From: Pseudomonas corrugata
Lineage (GTDB): Bacteria; Pseudomonadota; Gammaproteobacteria; Pseudomonadales; Pseudomonadaceae
Assembly: GCF_001269905.1 (NCBI RefSeq)
Contig: NZ_LHVK01000014.1
Coordinates: forward strand, 186,397 to 250,396
Direction of reading: 5' to 3'
DNA length: 64,000 bases
Shown: positions 17,358 to 25,570 of the stretch, in pieces
Numbering within the stretch: the stretch's first letter is position 1
Layout of the letters: each line of letters starts with the position of its first letter
Program-made: the position numbers and the translations under genes
Notes under the pieces: model-generated
What the model saw: only the letters and a program-made list of their open reading frames with translations
What the model was told of the DNA's origin: nothing
Databases searched by the model: none

Positions 17358-18148
17358 GCTTGGGTCGCTGGCGGCTGGTCGTTGTGGTCGTCGACGGGTT
17401 GCTCATCCGCCTGCTCGCTGCGCTTGCGCACGAGGCCGCCGAACAGCACGCCGATCTCGAACAGCAACCACATCGGTACCGCGAGCAAAGTCTGGGAGAA
17501 AATGTCCGGTGGGGTCAGGATCATGCCGACCACGAAGCAACCGATGATCACATATGGACGGATCTTCTTCAGGTACCTGACGTCGACTACGCCAATCCAC
17601 ACCAGCAACACCACCGCGACGGGAATTTCGAACGCCACGCCGAAGGCGAAGAACAGCGTCATGACGAAATCCAGGTAACTGGTGATGTCGGTCATCATCT
17701 CTACGCCGGCCGGGGTGGCCGCGGCGAAGAACTTGAAGATCAGCGGGAACACCAGGAAATAGGCGAAGGCCATGCCGGTATAGAACAGCAGGATGCTGGA
17801 AACCAGCAACGGCACGGCAACGCGTTTCTCATGCTTGTACAGGCCCGGTGCAATGAAGCCCCAGATCTGATGCAGGATCACCGGGATCGCCAGGAACAGC
17901 GAGACCATCATCGTCAGCTTCAGCGGTGTCAGGAACGGCGACGACACGTCGGTGGCGATCATGGTCGCGCCTGCCGGCAAATACTGGCGCAGCGGCGTGG
18001 AGACGAAGGTGTAGATCTGCTGGGTGAAGGCGAACAGCCCGGCGAAGATGATGAAAATCGCCGCCACGCAACGCAGCAGGCGGGTGCGCAACTCGGTGAG
18101 GTGCGATACCAGCGGCATCGGCTGATCGTTCTCTGGGATATTGCTCAT
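17354..18148 (-). CDS. tatC: Sec-independent protein translocase TatC
   Basis: Multi-spanning core of the twin-arginine translocon; with TatB it binds signal peptides of folded cargo. The 264-residue protein has six predicted membrane helices and the family motifs LTELRTRLLR near the N-terminus, FSPxxxFL-like SSPFLTPLKLT, and IWGFIAPGLYKHEKR. It overlaps tatB by four bases (ATGA) and rsmE by four bases, forming a tight tatABC-rsmE unit. The C-terminal tail is Asp/Gln-rich and probably cytoplasmic. Confidence 0.96.
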   Translation of the reverse strand: MSNIPENDQPMPLVSHLTELRTRLLRCVAAIFIIFAGLFAFTQQIYTFVSTPLRQYLPAGATMIATDVSSPFLTPLKLTMMVSLFLAIPVILHQIWGFIAPGLYKHEKRVAVPLLVSSILLFYTGMAFAYFLVFPLIFKFFAAATPAGVEMMTDITSYLDFVMTLFFAFGVAFEIPVAVVLLVWIGVVDVRYLKKIRPYVIIGCFVVGMILTPPDIFSQTLLAVPMWLLFEIGVLFGGLVRKRSEQADEQPVDDHNDQPPATQA

Positions 18149-18561
18149 GATGCTCGCGGCGGCTGTGTGGGGTCGTTGGGAGCCGGTCTCGGCGCCGTTG
18201 GGGCTGTTTCTACTGACGCGACTGGCTCAGTTGGCACCGCTGCGGGTTCAGCCACCGGCACCTGGGTCGCCGTTGCCTGTTCGGCCGCGGGCGGGACCGG
18301 CGTCGGCTCCTGCTGGGTCGGCGCGAGGATCTTGCGCGCCTCCTGCTCCAGGGACAGGATGTGCTCGTTGTGAAGTTGCCGACGGATCTCGTCGGCACCG
18401 ATTTCACGCTCAACTTCCTGTTTGATCGCATTGAAGCTGCGCTTCAGGCGCCCGATCCAGAGACCGGCGGTGCGCGCAGCACCCGGCAGGCGCTCGGGGC
18501 CCAGCACCAGCAGGGCGACGAGGCCGACGAGCAGCAGTTCAGTGAAGCTGATCCCAAACAT
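18145..18561 (-). CDS. tatB: Sec-independent protein translocase TatB
   Basis: 138 residues. One N-terminal membrane helix (FGISFTELLLVGLVALLVLG) is followed by the conserved PERLP motif and an amphipathic helix (ARTAGLWIGRLKRSFNAIKQ). The remainder is a long Pro/Ala-rich tail with low conservation. The Glu in FTELL and the Pro in PERLP separate TatB from TatA. It follows tatA by 10 bases and overlaps tatC. With TatC it forms the receptor complex for twin-arginine signal peptides. Confidence 0.94.
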   Translation of the reverse strand: MFGISFTELLLVGLVALLVLGPERLPGAARTAGLWIGRLKRSFNAIKQEVEREIGADEIRRQLHNEHILSLEQEARKILAPTQQEPTPVPPAAEQATATQVPVAEPAAVPTEPVASVETAPTAPRPAPNDPTQPPRAS

Positions 18562-18571
18562 TAGTCAGTGC

Positions 18572-18859
18572 TCACGAGTCTTTGCGGGTCGGCTCTTCGA
18601 CTTTCTGTGCCTGCACATCGATGGTGTGCGGCGCATTCACAGGCTGTGCTGCTTGAGGCGGCACCGGTTGGGCCGGTTGCACGGGCTGGGCAGGGGTTGC
18701 CGCCGGATCGGCCGGTTTCTCGTCGTCGTTCATGGCTTTGCGAAAGCCCTTGATCGATTCGCCGACATCGGTACCCAGGTTCTTCAGCTTCTTGGTCCCG
18801 AACACCAGTACCACGACAACCAGGATGACGATCCAGTGTTTCCAGTCAAAAATACCCAT
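18572..18859 (-). CDS. tatA: Sec-independent protein translocase TatA
   Basis: 95 residues. One membrane helix (HWIVILVVVVLVFG) is followed by TKKLKNLGTDVGESIKGFRKAM, the TatA-type hinge and amphipathic helix with the conserved Phe-Gly. A Pro/Ala/Gln-rich tail ends the protein. TatA oligomers form the pore-like part of the twin-arginine system. It is the first tat gene, 24 bases downstream of hisE on the same strand. Confidence 0.95.
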   Translation of the reverse strand: MGIFDWKHWIVILVVVVLVFGTKKLKNLGTDVGESIKGFRKAMNDDEKPADPAATPAQPVQPAQPVPPQAAQPVNAPHTIDVQAQKVEEPTRKDS

Positions 18860-18883
18860 GTGGCTATTCCTCTCGATAATTGA

Positions 18884-19216
18884 TCAGGCGGACGGGCGCG
18901 AGGCTTTTTCGACGTGCCCGGACAGACCGAAGCGACGGTCCAGTTCATCCAGTACAGCCTGCGGATGCTGCCCCAATTGAGCCAGCATGACCAGGCTGTG
19001 GAACCACAGATCGGCGGTCTCGTAGATCACGTCGCTGCAGTCGCCGCTGATAGCGGCGTCTTTGGCGGCGATGATGGTCTCGACCGATTCCTCGCCGACT
19101 TTCTCCAGAATCTTGTTCAGGCCCTTGTGGTACAGACTCGCGACATAGGAACTGTCGGCCGCTGCGCCTTTGCGCTCTTCCAGCACCTGGGCCAGGCGGG
19201 TCAGGGTATCACTCAT
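18884..19216 (-). CDS. hisE: Phosphoribosyl-ATP pyrophosphatase
   Basis: Second enzyme of histidine biosynthesis; hydrolyses phosphoribosyl-ATP to phosphoribosyl-AMP. The 110-residue all-helical MazG-like protein contains KVGEESVETIIAAK and DVIYETADLWFHSLVML, the two acidic helices that bind Mg-nucleotide. I start at ATG 19216 with AGGA upstream, although the frame is open to 19336. Its first codons overlap the end of hisI by 8 bases, so the two separate domains that are fused in enterobacteria are coupled here. Confidence 0.95.
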   Translation of the reverse strand: MSDTLTRLAQVLEERKGAAADSSYVASLYHKGLNKILEKVGEESVETIIAAKDAAISGDCSDVIYETADLWFHSLVMLAQLGQHPQAVLDELDRRFGLSGHVEKASRPSA

Positions 19217-19607
19217 GGGTATGTCCTGAATAAATGGCATGCGGGTCCTTGAGCACCGGATCGACGGTTTTCCAGTCGCCGTTCTCGAAGACGCGATAGA
19301 AGCAGCTTTGTCGGCCGGTGTGACAGGCAATTTCACCGACCTGTTCGACCATCAGGATGATGACGTCGCCGTCGCAGTCCAGGCGCATCTCATGCAGATG
19401 CTGCACGTGGCCGGACTCTTCGCCCTTGCGCCACAGCTTGCCACGGGAACGTGACCAGTAGATGGCGCGGTTTTCGCTGGCGGTCAGGGCCAGGGCTTCG
19501 CGGTTCATCCAGGCCATCATCAGCACGCGTCCGGTCTTGTGATCCTGGGCGATGGCCGGCACCAGGCCGTCAGCGTCCCATTTGATTTCGTCCTGCCAGT
19601 TTTTCAT
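19209..19607 (-). CDS. hisI: Phosphoribosyl-AMP cyclohydrolase
   Basis: Third enzyme of histidine biosynthesis; opens the purine ring of phosphoribosyl-AMP. The 132-residue protein has the family's YWSRSRGKLWRKGEESGH block. Its metal-binding residues lie in RLDCDGD and in the paired-Cys segment CHTGRQSCFY. The start at ATG 19607 has AGGA upstream and gives the usual MKNWQDEIKW N-terminus. It overlaps hisE by 8 bases. A 126-base gap with short inverted repeats separates it from ubiB. Confidence 0.95.
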   Translation of the reverse strand: MKNWQDEIKWDADGLVPAIAQDHKTGRVLMMAWMNREALALTASENRAIYWSRSRGKLWRKGEESGHVQHLHEMRLDCDGDVIILMVEQVGEIACHTGRQSCFYRVFENGDWKTVDPVLKDPHAIYSGHTHE

Positions 19608-19620
19608 CGGTAGTCCTGAC

Positions 19621-19731
19621 GGCAGCTGCAAGGTTCAAGCTGCAGGTGAAAGCGGATCTGTGGTTGTACCTTGGGTTGACGGGCCAACCTGTGAGCTTGT
19701 GGCTTGCAGCTTAAAGCTTGCCGCTGATTCG
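19621..19731. repeat. Short GCAGCTTGAAGC-type inverted repeats
   Basis: GCAGCTGCAAGGTTCAAGCTGCAG (about 19622-19645) and GCTTGTGGCTTGCAGCTTAAAGCTTGC (about 19696-19722) are imperfect palindromes built from AGCTTGCAGC words. They fill the ubiB-hisI gap. Their function is unknown. Confidence 0.4.
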
Positions 19732-19733
19732 TG

Positions 19734-21338
19734 CTATCGCCGAACGACCAGATACAAACCAACGATTACCATCACGGCGGCAGGCCAATGCCCCACCTGG
19801 GTCAACGGTCCACCAGCCGCCAGTACCGCGCCGCCACCCAGGTGTGCAGCGCCGAGCAGGCGCAGCAACCAGTCGTCCTTGCGGCGTTTCCATGGCGGAG
19901 CGGGGTCCTGGGCGTGTGGCTGGGACATGCGTTCGAGCAGGTCGCGGGTCATGTTGGCAAGGTGCGGAATCTGCTCAAGCTGGCTCTGCACGTTGCCCAG
20001 CAGGGCCTTGGGGCTGACGCGCTCGCGCATCCAGCGTTCGAGGAAGGGCTGTGCGGTGTTCCACAGATCCAGGTCCGGGTACAGCTGGCGACCGAGGCCC
20101 TCGATGTTCAGCAGGGTCTTTTGCAACAACACCAGTTGCGGCTGGACCTCCATGTTGAAGCGTCGTGCGGTCTGGAACAGACGCATCAGCACCTGGCCGA
20201 AGGAAATATCTTTTAACGGTTTTTCGAAGATCGGCTCACACACGGTGCGGATCGCCGCTTCGAATTCGTTGAGCTTGGTCTCGGCCGGTACCCAGCCTGA
20301 ATCGATGTGCAGCTGCGCGACGCGACGGTAGTCGCGCTTGAAGAACGCGAACAGGTTGCGGGCCAGGTAATCCTGGTCCTCGGGCGTCAGGCTGCCGACG
20401 ATGCCGCAGTCGATGGCTATGTATTGCGGGCTCCAAGGCTGCACGGTGCTGACAAAGATGTTGCCGGGGTGCATGTCGGCGTGGAAGAAGCTGTCGCGGA
20501 ACACCTGGGTGAAGAAGATTTCCACGCCACGTTCGGCGAGCATTTTCATGTCGGTGCGCTGGTCGGCCAGGGTTGCCAGGTCGGTAACCTGAATACCGTA
20601 GATACGCTCCATCACCAGGACTTTGGGGCGGCACCAGTCCCAATAGACCTGCGGTACATACAGCAGCGGCGAGCCTTCGAAGTTGCGGCGCAACTGACTG
20701 GCGTTGGCGGCCTCGCGCAGCAGGTCGAGTTCGTCGTAGATGGTTTTCTCGTAATCCAGCACTACATCAACCGGGTGCAGCAGGCGCGCATCGGCGGACA
20801 GTCGCTCGGCGGCGCGGGCAAGGATGAACAGCCACGCGAGGTCTTGGGCGATGACCGGCTTGAGGCCCGGGCGGATGACCTTGACCACCACTTCTTCGCC
20901 GCTCTTGAGCTGCGCGGCGTGAACCTGGGCCACGGAAGCCGAAGCCAGGGGTTCGACATCGAAACGGCTGAAGACTTCGCTGATCTTCTTGCCCAGTTGC
21001 TCCTCGATCAGTGTCACCGACAGTTTGGAGTCAAACGGTGGCACGCGGTCTTGCAGCAGCATCAGCTCATCGGCGATGTCTTCGGGCAACAGGTCGCGGC
21101 GGGTCGAGAGGATCTGCCCGAACTTGATGAAGATCGGTCCCAGGTCCTGCAAGGCCAGGCGCAGGCGGGCACCGCGACTCAGGTCCAGCGTTCGGCGGGG
21201 GAACCAGCGCCACGGCAGTGCGAATCGCAGTGCCAGCAGAAACCAGGGCAGAGGCAGGGCGAACAGCAGGTCATCGAGGCGGTAACGGATCACGACGCGC
21301 TGGATGCGCAACAAACGGCGGACGGCAAGCAGCTTCAT
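19734..21338 (-). CDS. ubiB: Ubiquinone biosynthesis accessory kinase-like protein UbiB
   Basis: Atypical protein-kinase-like (ADCK/UbiB) membrane protein needed for ubiquinone synthesis. The 534-residue protein has the diagnostic KxGQ element in IKFGQILSTRRDLLPED (about residues 72-88), the Ala-rich nucleotide loop ASASVAQVHAAQL, HADMHPGNIFV as catalytic loop and IDCGIVGSLTPEDQ as the metal-binding DFG equivalent. C-terminal hydrophobic segments (HLGGGAVLAAGGPL and WPAAVMVIVGLYLVV) anchor it to the inner membrane. It follows ubiJ by 3 bases. Confidence 0.96.
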   Translation of the reverse strand: MKLLAVRRLLRIQRVVIRYRLDDLLFALPLPWFLLALRFALPWRWFPRRTLDLSRGARLRLALQDLGPIFIKFGQILSTRRDLLPEDIADELMLLQDRVPPFDSKLSVTLIEEQLGKKISEVFSRFDVEPLASASVAQVHAAQLKSGEEVVVKVIRPGLKPVIAQDLAWLFILARAAERLSADARLLHPVDVVLDYEKTIYDELDLLREAANASQLRRNFEGSPLLYVPQVYWDWCRPKVLVMERIYGIQVTDLATLADQRTDMKMLAERGVEIFFTQVFRDSFFHADMHPGNIFVSTVQPWSPQYIAIDCGIVGSLTPEDQDYLARNLFAFFKRDYRRVAQLHIDSGWVPAETKLNEFEAAIRTVCEPIFEKPLKDISFGQVLMRLFQTARRFNMEVQPQLVLLQKTLLNIEGLGRQLYPDLDLWNTAQPFLERWMRERVSPKALLGNVQSQLEQIPHLANMTRDLLERMSQPHAQDPAPPWKRRKDDWLLRLLGAAHLGGGAVLAAGGPLTQVGHWPAAVMVIVGLYLVVRR

Positions 21339-21341
21339 GCG

Positions 21342-21959
21342 TTATCGCTTGGTTTCAAGGGATCGGGAAAGGCGCTCGAAACGCGCCTCGAGACGTTCCA
21401 GATCAAGTTTGATCCGGTCCAGTTCACTAAAACGGGCTTCGGCCTCGCGTTTTCCTACGAGCGTACGCGATTCTTCGGCCAGGTATTCACTCAGATTCTG
21501 CCCCAGGCTGGCGAACCCCTGTCGATACCAGCGCGTGCGGCTGCGCAAATGGCCGCTGATCAACTGGGTGGCAACCGGGCCGAGCCAGCGGAACAGCTCG
21601 TATTCCCAGTCCAGCTCCAGGTCCTGCAGGATGGCCGCCAGGTCCAGCAGCGCGCCGCTGTCGCCTTCAAGTTCGACGTCGGGGCTGTGCAACACCGCAG
21701 TCTTGTCCTTGCTCAGGGCCAGGTTCAGCAGGCTCGAGGCCGGGGCGCGCAGGGTGCAATCCGCCTCGGCCTCCCAGTGGGTGGCGAGCATCAGGCCTTC
21801 GTCGCTGGGCAGGATAAACAACTGCAACGCCGGGCTGCGGCAGTCGACGGCAATCACCTTGCCGCCCAGATTCGCCAGGCGCGCCAGCGCCGTGCTGTCC
21901 AGGCGCAATATCCGGTTGATGCCGAGTTCGACGCTGGCGAGCAGGCCGGCGAGCAGCAT
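21342..21959 (-). CDS. ubiJ: Ubiquinone biosynthesis accessory factor UbiJ
   Basis: 205-residue SCP2-domain protein that binds lipid intermediates and supports the soluble Ubi metabolon. Visible features are an N-terminal hydrophobic helix (MLLAGLLASVELGINRIL), the SCP2-like middle with ELEGDSGALLDLAAILQ, and a C-terminal charged coiled coil (REAEARFSELDRIKLDLERL). I start at ATG 21959, which shares one base with the ubiE stop (TGATG). The longer open frame upstream lies over ubiE and is not coding. Confidence 0.9.
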   Translation of the reverse strand: MLLAGLLASVELGINRILRLDSTALARLANLGGKVIAVDCRSPALQLFILPSDEGLMLATHWEAEADCTLRAPASSLLNLALSKDKTAVLHSPDVELEGDSGALLDLAAILQDLELDWEYELFRWLGPVATQLISGHLRSRTRWYRQGFASLGQNLSEYLAEESRTLVGKREAEARFSELDRIKLDLERLEARFERLSRSLETKR

Positions 21960-22729
21960 CAGGGCTTGATACCGCGGTGCAGGGCCACGATACCCGAGGT
22001 CATGTTGTGGTAGGTCACGCGGTCGAAGCCCGCCTCGACCATCATCGACTTCAGGGTTTCCTGATCCGGGTGCATGCGGATCGATTCGGCCAGGTAGCGA
22101 TAGCTTTCCGCATCGTTGGTGATCAGTTTGCCCATCAGTGGCATGAAGGCAAACGAGTAGGCGTCGTAGGCCTTGGACATCAGCGCGTTGGTGGGTTTGG
22201 AGAATTCCAGCACCAGCAGGCGGCCACCGGGTTTGAGCACCCGCAGCATCGAGCGCAGGGCGTCTTCCTTGTGGGTGACGTTGCGCAGGCCGAAGGCGAT
22301 GGTCACGCAATCGAAGTGGTTGTCCGGGAAGGGCAGTTTCTCGGCGTCGGCCTGGACGAACTCGACATTTCCAGCCACCCCCAGGTCCAGCAGACGGTCG
22401 CGACCGACCTTGAGCATGGATTCGTTGATGTCGGCGAGCACCACGTGGCCGGTCGGCCCAACGATGTGGGAGAATTTTTTCGTGAGGTCTCCCGTACCGC
22501 CGGCGATATCCAGCACGCGATTGCCGCTACGCACGCCCGACAGCTCGATCGCGAAGCGCTTCCACAGGCGGTGCATGCCGCCCGAGAGCAGATCGTTCAT
22601 CAAGTCATATTTGGCGGCTACCGAGTGGAAAACCTCAGCGACTTTTTCCGCCTTCTGGCTTTCCGGCACGTTCTTGAAGCCGAAGTGAGTGGTGGGTTCG
22701 GCATCGCTGCCTTTGCGCTGATCAGTCAT
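21959..22729 (-). CDS. ubiE: Ubiquinone/menaquinone C-methyltransferase
   Basis: SAM-dependent methyltransferase that C-methylates the benzoquinol ring in ubiquinone synthesis. The 256-residue protein carries the SAM-binding motif VLDIAGGTGDLT, then ADINESML, NVEFVQADAEKLPFP and a C-terminal HNMTSGIVALHRG typical of UbiE. The start is placed at ATG 22729 (MTDQRKGSD). The open frame continues to 22792, but that extension lacks family similarity. It is the first gene of ubiE-ubiJ-ubiB. Confidence 0.95.
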   Translation of the reverse strand: MTDQRKGSDAEPTTHFGFKNVPESQKAEKVAEVFHSVAAKYDLMNDLLSGGMHRLWKRFAIELSGVRSGNRVLDIAGGTGDLTKKFSHIVGPTGHVVLADINESMLKVGRDRLLDLGVAGNVEFVQADAEKLPFPDNHFDCVTIAFGLRNVTHKEDALRSMLRVLKPGGRLLVLEFSKPTNALMSKAYDAYSFAFMPLMGKLITNDAESYRYLAESIRMHPDQETLKSMMVEAGFDRVTYHNMTSGIVALHRGIKP

Positions 22730-22869
22730 ATCGCTGTCACCAAAAAAGAATGCGGGACATTCTAATCCCGGTGGAGGGCTTTGTCTTGGCAAGGCTGAAG
22801 GTAAGATGAACCACCGCCGGGACGTTTTGACGCAGTCCGGGCAATTGCCGATATAACAGGAGTCAGCAA

Positions 22870-23145
22870 ATGGCCAAAATCAGTGTTGAGCGTACCCATG
22901 ACCTGGGCAAGGAAGCGGCCCGCGCGAAGGCCGACCAGTTGGCGCAGAAATTATCCGACAGCTATGGCCTGAAGCCGCAGTGGGTTGGCGACACGCTGGA
23001 GTTCAAGGGTTCCGGAGTCGAGGGCGCGGTGGAGGTCGGCGAGGACCTGATCCGCGTCGACGTGAAGCTGGGCCTGTTGATGTCGGCCATGAGCGGGATG
23101 ATCAAGACGGAGATTGAAAAGGCGCTGGATAAGGCGTTGGCCTGA
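22870..23145 (+). CDS. Polyhydroxyalkanoic acid system family protein
   Basis: A 91-residue protein (MAKISVERTHDLG...) resembling the small PHA granule-region family found beside pha genes. It combines a charged amphipathic N-terminal helix (AARAKADQLAQKLSDSYG), a beta-rich centre (WVGDTLEFKGSGVEG) and a C-terminal helix (IKTEIEKALDKAL). A good AGGAG box precedes ATG. It stands between ubiE (divergent) and phaI (same strand). A REPIN after its stop suggests a separate transcript. Its exact function is not established by the sequence. Confidence 0.8.
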   Translation: MAKISVERTHDLGKEAARAKADQLAQKLSDSYGLKPQWVGDTLEFKGSGVEGAVEVGEDLIRVDVKLGLLMSAMSGMIKTEIEKALDKALA

Positions 23146-23171
23146 CACCGTACGCATGCCTGGCACTTCCT

Positions 23172-23267
23172 CCTGTGGGAGCGAGCCTGCTCGCGATGGC
23201 GGTGGGTCATTCAATGATGATGTTGTGACTGTGACACCGCCTTCGCGAGCAGGCTCTCTCCCACAGA
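23172..23267. repeat. REPIN
   Basis: Arms GTGGGAGCGAGCCTGCTCGCGA and TCGCGAGCAGGCTCTCTCCCAC flank a variable spacer. It lies between the small PHA-system gene and phaI. Confidence 0.85.
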
Positions 23268-23392
23268 GAAAGTCAGTGCTTTCAATTTGTGTGAGTTGTT
23301 AGGGTGCCGTTTCTAATTATTCTCCCTACTTTGTGCCTGAGCCCGTCCGCATGCGGGCAGTTCCTCCAACCTGTTTTCCAGTGAGGTGCACC

Positions 23393-23815
23393 ATGGCCAA
23401 AGTTATTCTGAAGAAAAAAACCGACGTTGAATCTTCCACGCTCAGCGACGTGAAAACGTATGCGCGCAAGATCTGGCTGGCTGGCCTGGGCGCCTACACC
23501 AAGGTCGGCCAGGAAGGCAGCGAGTACTTCCAGGAGTTGGTCAAGGCTGGCGAAGTTGTTGAAACCAAAGGTAAAAAGAACATTGCCGGAAAACTTGAAG
23601 CGGCCAACAGCGAACTGATTGAAGCCAAGGCCGACGTCAATACTTTCAAGGCCCGGGTTGAAGTACAACTCGATAAAGTCGAGAAGGTATTCGATGCCCG
23701 TGTTGCAAGTGCCTTGAATCGTATCGGCATTCCGTCTAAACATGACGTTGAGGCACTCTCTGCCAAGCTCGATGAGCTGACGGCACTGCTCGAACGTGTG
23801 ACGCGTAAACATTAA
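23393..23815 (+). CDS. phaI: Polyhydroxyalkanoate granule-associated phasin PhaI
   Basis: 140-residue phasin that coats medium-chain-length PHA granules. It shares with the N-terminal half of PhaF the motif YARKIWLAGLGAYTKVGQEG and a following long amphipathic helix with heptad-like pattern (VNTFKARVEVQLDKVEKVFD), ending in LNRIGIPSKHDVEALSAKLDEL. The start is ATG 23393 with GAGG upstream; the frame is open further upstream but without a box. It is 10 bases before phaF, in one operon. An imperfect palindrome centred on CCGCATGCGG lies in the leader (about 23349-23358). Confidence 0.93.
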   Translation: MAKVILKKKTDVESSTLSDVKTYARKIWLAGLGAYTKVGQEGSEYFQELVKAGEVVETKGKKNIAGKLEAANSELIEAKADVNTFKARVEVQLDKVEKVFDARVASALNRIGIPSKHDVEALSAKLDELTALLERVTRKH

Positions 23816-23825
23816 GGAGAACGGG

Positions 23826-24725
23826 ATGGCTGGCAAAAAAACAACCGAAAAAGAAAGCAGCTCGTGGGCCGGGAAGATTGAAAAATACTCCCGCAAAATC
23901 TGGCTTGCTGGTTTAGGCGTGTACTCGAAGATCGACACTGACGGCAGCAAACTCTTCGAGTCCCTGGTTAAGGACGGTGAAAAGGCCGAAAAACTCACCA
24001 AGACGGCGGTCGGCAAACAAGTCGATGCCGCCAAGGGCTCTGCCGAGTCCGCCAAGTCGCGAATGAGCGGCGTGAAGGATCGTGCGCTGGGCAAATGGGA
24101 CGAACTGGAAGGTGCTTTCGACAAGCGCCTGAACAGCGCGATCTCTCGCCTGGGCGTGCCAAGCCGCAATGAAGTCAAGGCATTGCACAGTAAGGTCGAC
24201 ACGCTGACCAAGCAGATCGAAAAACTCACCGGGGCGAAAGTCGCGCCGGTGGCAGCCAAGACTGCAGCGGCCAAGCCGGCTACCAAAACAGCAGCCAAAC
24301 CATTGGTTAAAGCAGCGGCAAAAACCGTTGCCAAACCTGCAGTAAAAGCTGCGGCCAAGCCAGCTGCAAAAACCGCTGCGGCCAAGCCTGCTGTCAAAGC
24401 AGCAGCCAAACCGGTAGCGGCCAAAGCGGCAGCCAAGCCTGCAGCGGCCAAACCAGCGGCGAAGCCTGCGGCAAAAACCGCGGCGGCGAAACCTGCTGCG
24501 AAACCGGCGGCCAAGCCCGCGGTAAAAGCAGCAGCCAAACCTGCCGCCGCGAAAAAGCCTGCCGTGAAGAAAGCGACCGCGCCAAAAGCAGCGGCACCCA
24601 AGGCACCGGCAGCCGTCGCAAAACCGGCGACCCCGACGAGCACGGCAAATTCCGTCTCGGCTCCGACTCCGGTTGCCACCCCGACTCCAGCGCCGGCTCC
24701 ATCGACGCCTACCAGTCAGTCCTGA
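23826..24725 (+). CDS. phaF: Polyhydroxyalkanoate granule-associated protein PhaF
   Basis: 299-residue two-part phasin. Residues 1 to about 140 match PhaI (YSRKIWLAGLGVYSKI, then AFDKRLNSAISRLGVPSRNEVKAL). From about 140 to 265 the protein is a lysine/alanine/proline repeat (units such as AAKPAAKPAVKA), resembling histone H1 tails and known in this family to bind DNA and help partition granules. A Pro/Thr/Ser tail follows. GGAGA lies 7 bases before ATG. An intrinsic terminator follows, closing phaI-phaF. The low-complexity section makes its exact copy number prone to change. Confidence 0.94.
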   Translation: MAGKKTTEKESSSWAGKIEKYSRKIWLAGLGVYSKIDTDGSKLFESLVKDGEKAEKLTKTAVGKQVDAAKGSAESAKSRMSGVKDRALGKWDELEGAFDKRLNSAISRLGVPSRNEVKALHSKVDTLTKQIEKLTGAKVAPVAAKTAAAKPATKTAAKPLVKAAAKTVAKPAVKAAAKPAAKTAAAKPAVKAAAKPVAAKAAAKPAAAKPAAKPAAKTAAAKPAAKPAAKPAVKAAAKPAAAKKPAVKKATAPKAAAPKAPAAVAKPATPTSTANSVSAPTPVATPTPAPAPSTPTSQS

Positions 24726-24741
24726 TTTTCAGGGCACACAC

Positions 24742-24775
24742 AAAACGCCCGGCCTGCGAAGGTCGGGCGTTTTTT
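24742..24775 (+). terminator. Intrinsic terminator after phaIF
   Basis: AAAACGCCCGGCC pairs with GGTCGGGCGTTTTT around a 6-base loop, 16 bases after the phaF stop. Confidence 0.9.
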
Positions 24776-24794
24776 GATGGGTAGCAAAAGACCC

Positions 24795-24885
24795 TTGTGG
24801 GAGCGGGCTTGCTCGCGAAGGCGGTGTTCCAGTCACTATGATGTCGGCTGAGATACCGCCTTCGCGAGCAAGCCCGCTCCCACAG
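24795..24885. repeat. REPIN between convergent phaF and phaD
   Basis: Arms GTGGGAGCGGGCTTGCTCGCGA and TCGCGAGCAAGCCCGCTCCCAC are perfect complements around a spacer of about 45 bases. Confidence 0.85.
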
Positions 24886-24889
24886 TTTG

Positions 24890-25510
24890 TTATTCGTGGT
24901 CTTCCAGATACCTCAACGCCAACCGCTCGGTCGTCGCCTTGGCCGCGGGCAGCAGGTGCGGGGCCACCAGCATCATGATCTGATAGACCACCAGTCGGAC
25001 CTCCCCTTCGCGATCAAGAATCCGCTGGTAGTCCAGCGAGAACAGCAACGTCAGGGTGATCTGCTCCACCAGTTGCCCCAGGGCCTGGGTGCCGCTGACC
25101 AGGAGTCCTTGGGCCTTGAGTTGTGCCAGCAGGGATGCGAGGGTCCGTTTCAGGGCATTGAGCAACTGACGGATACCCTTGGCCAGTTTCGGCAGGCGTC
25201 CGGCCAGGTTCGATAAGTCCTGGAACAGGAACCGGTACTGAGCCAGGCGTTCGACGATCAGGTGCAGGAACAGCCAGTAATCTTCCGGCGCCAGTTGTGC
25301 ATCGGCGGGGGGATCCAGCAGCGGTGACAGTTCTACCTGGAAATGCTCGAACAGCCCCAGGATAAGGGGCTCCTTGCCATGGAAGTGGTAATAGAGATTG
25401 CCGGGGCTGATGCCCATTTCGTTGGCGATCTCCAGTGTGGATACGTTCGGTTCGCCCTTTTCGTTGAACAGATGCAGGGCGCACTCAAGAATACGGTCGC
25501 GGGTTTTCAT
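24890..25510 (-). CDS. phaD: TetR-family regulator of PHA genes, PhaD
   Basis: 206-residue TetR-type protein. The N-terminal helix-turn-helix is in LECALHLFNEKGEPNVSTLEIANEMGISPGNLYYHF (residues about 9-44). The C-terminal ligand-binding domain is all helical and contains the long LLSLDYQ segment. In P. putida PhaD activates the phaC1 and phaI promoters in response to a PHA-pathway metabolite. It is the last gene of phaC1-phaZ-phaC2-phaD, 60 bases after phaC2. Confidence 0.93.
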   Translation of the reverse strand: MKTRDRILECALHLFNEKGEPNVSTLEIANEMGISPGNLYYHFHGKEPLILGLFEHFQVELSPLLDPPADAQLAPEDYWLFLHLIVERLAQYRFLFQDLSNLAGRLPKLAKGIRQLLNALKRTLASLLAQLKAQGLLVSGTQALGQLVEQITLTLLFSLDYQRILDREGEVRLVVYQIMMLVAPHLLPAAKATTERLALRYLEDHE

Positions 25511-25570
25511 CCGGTTTTCTTAGTGGTGGAGTCGTGCCACGGCCGATAGCTCGACCGTGGAGTGAGGCAT

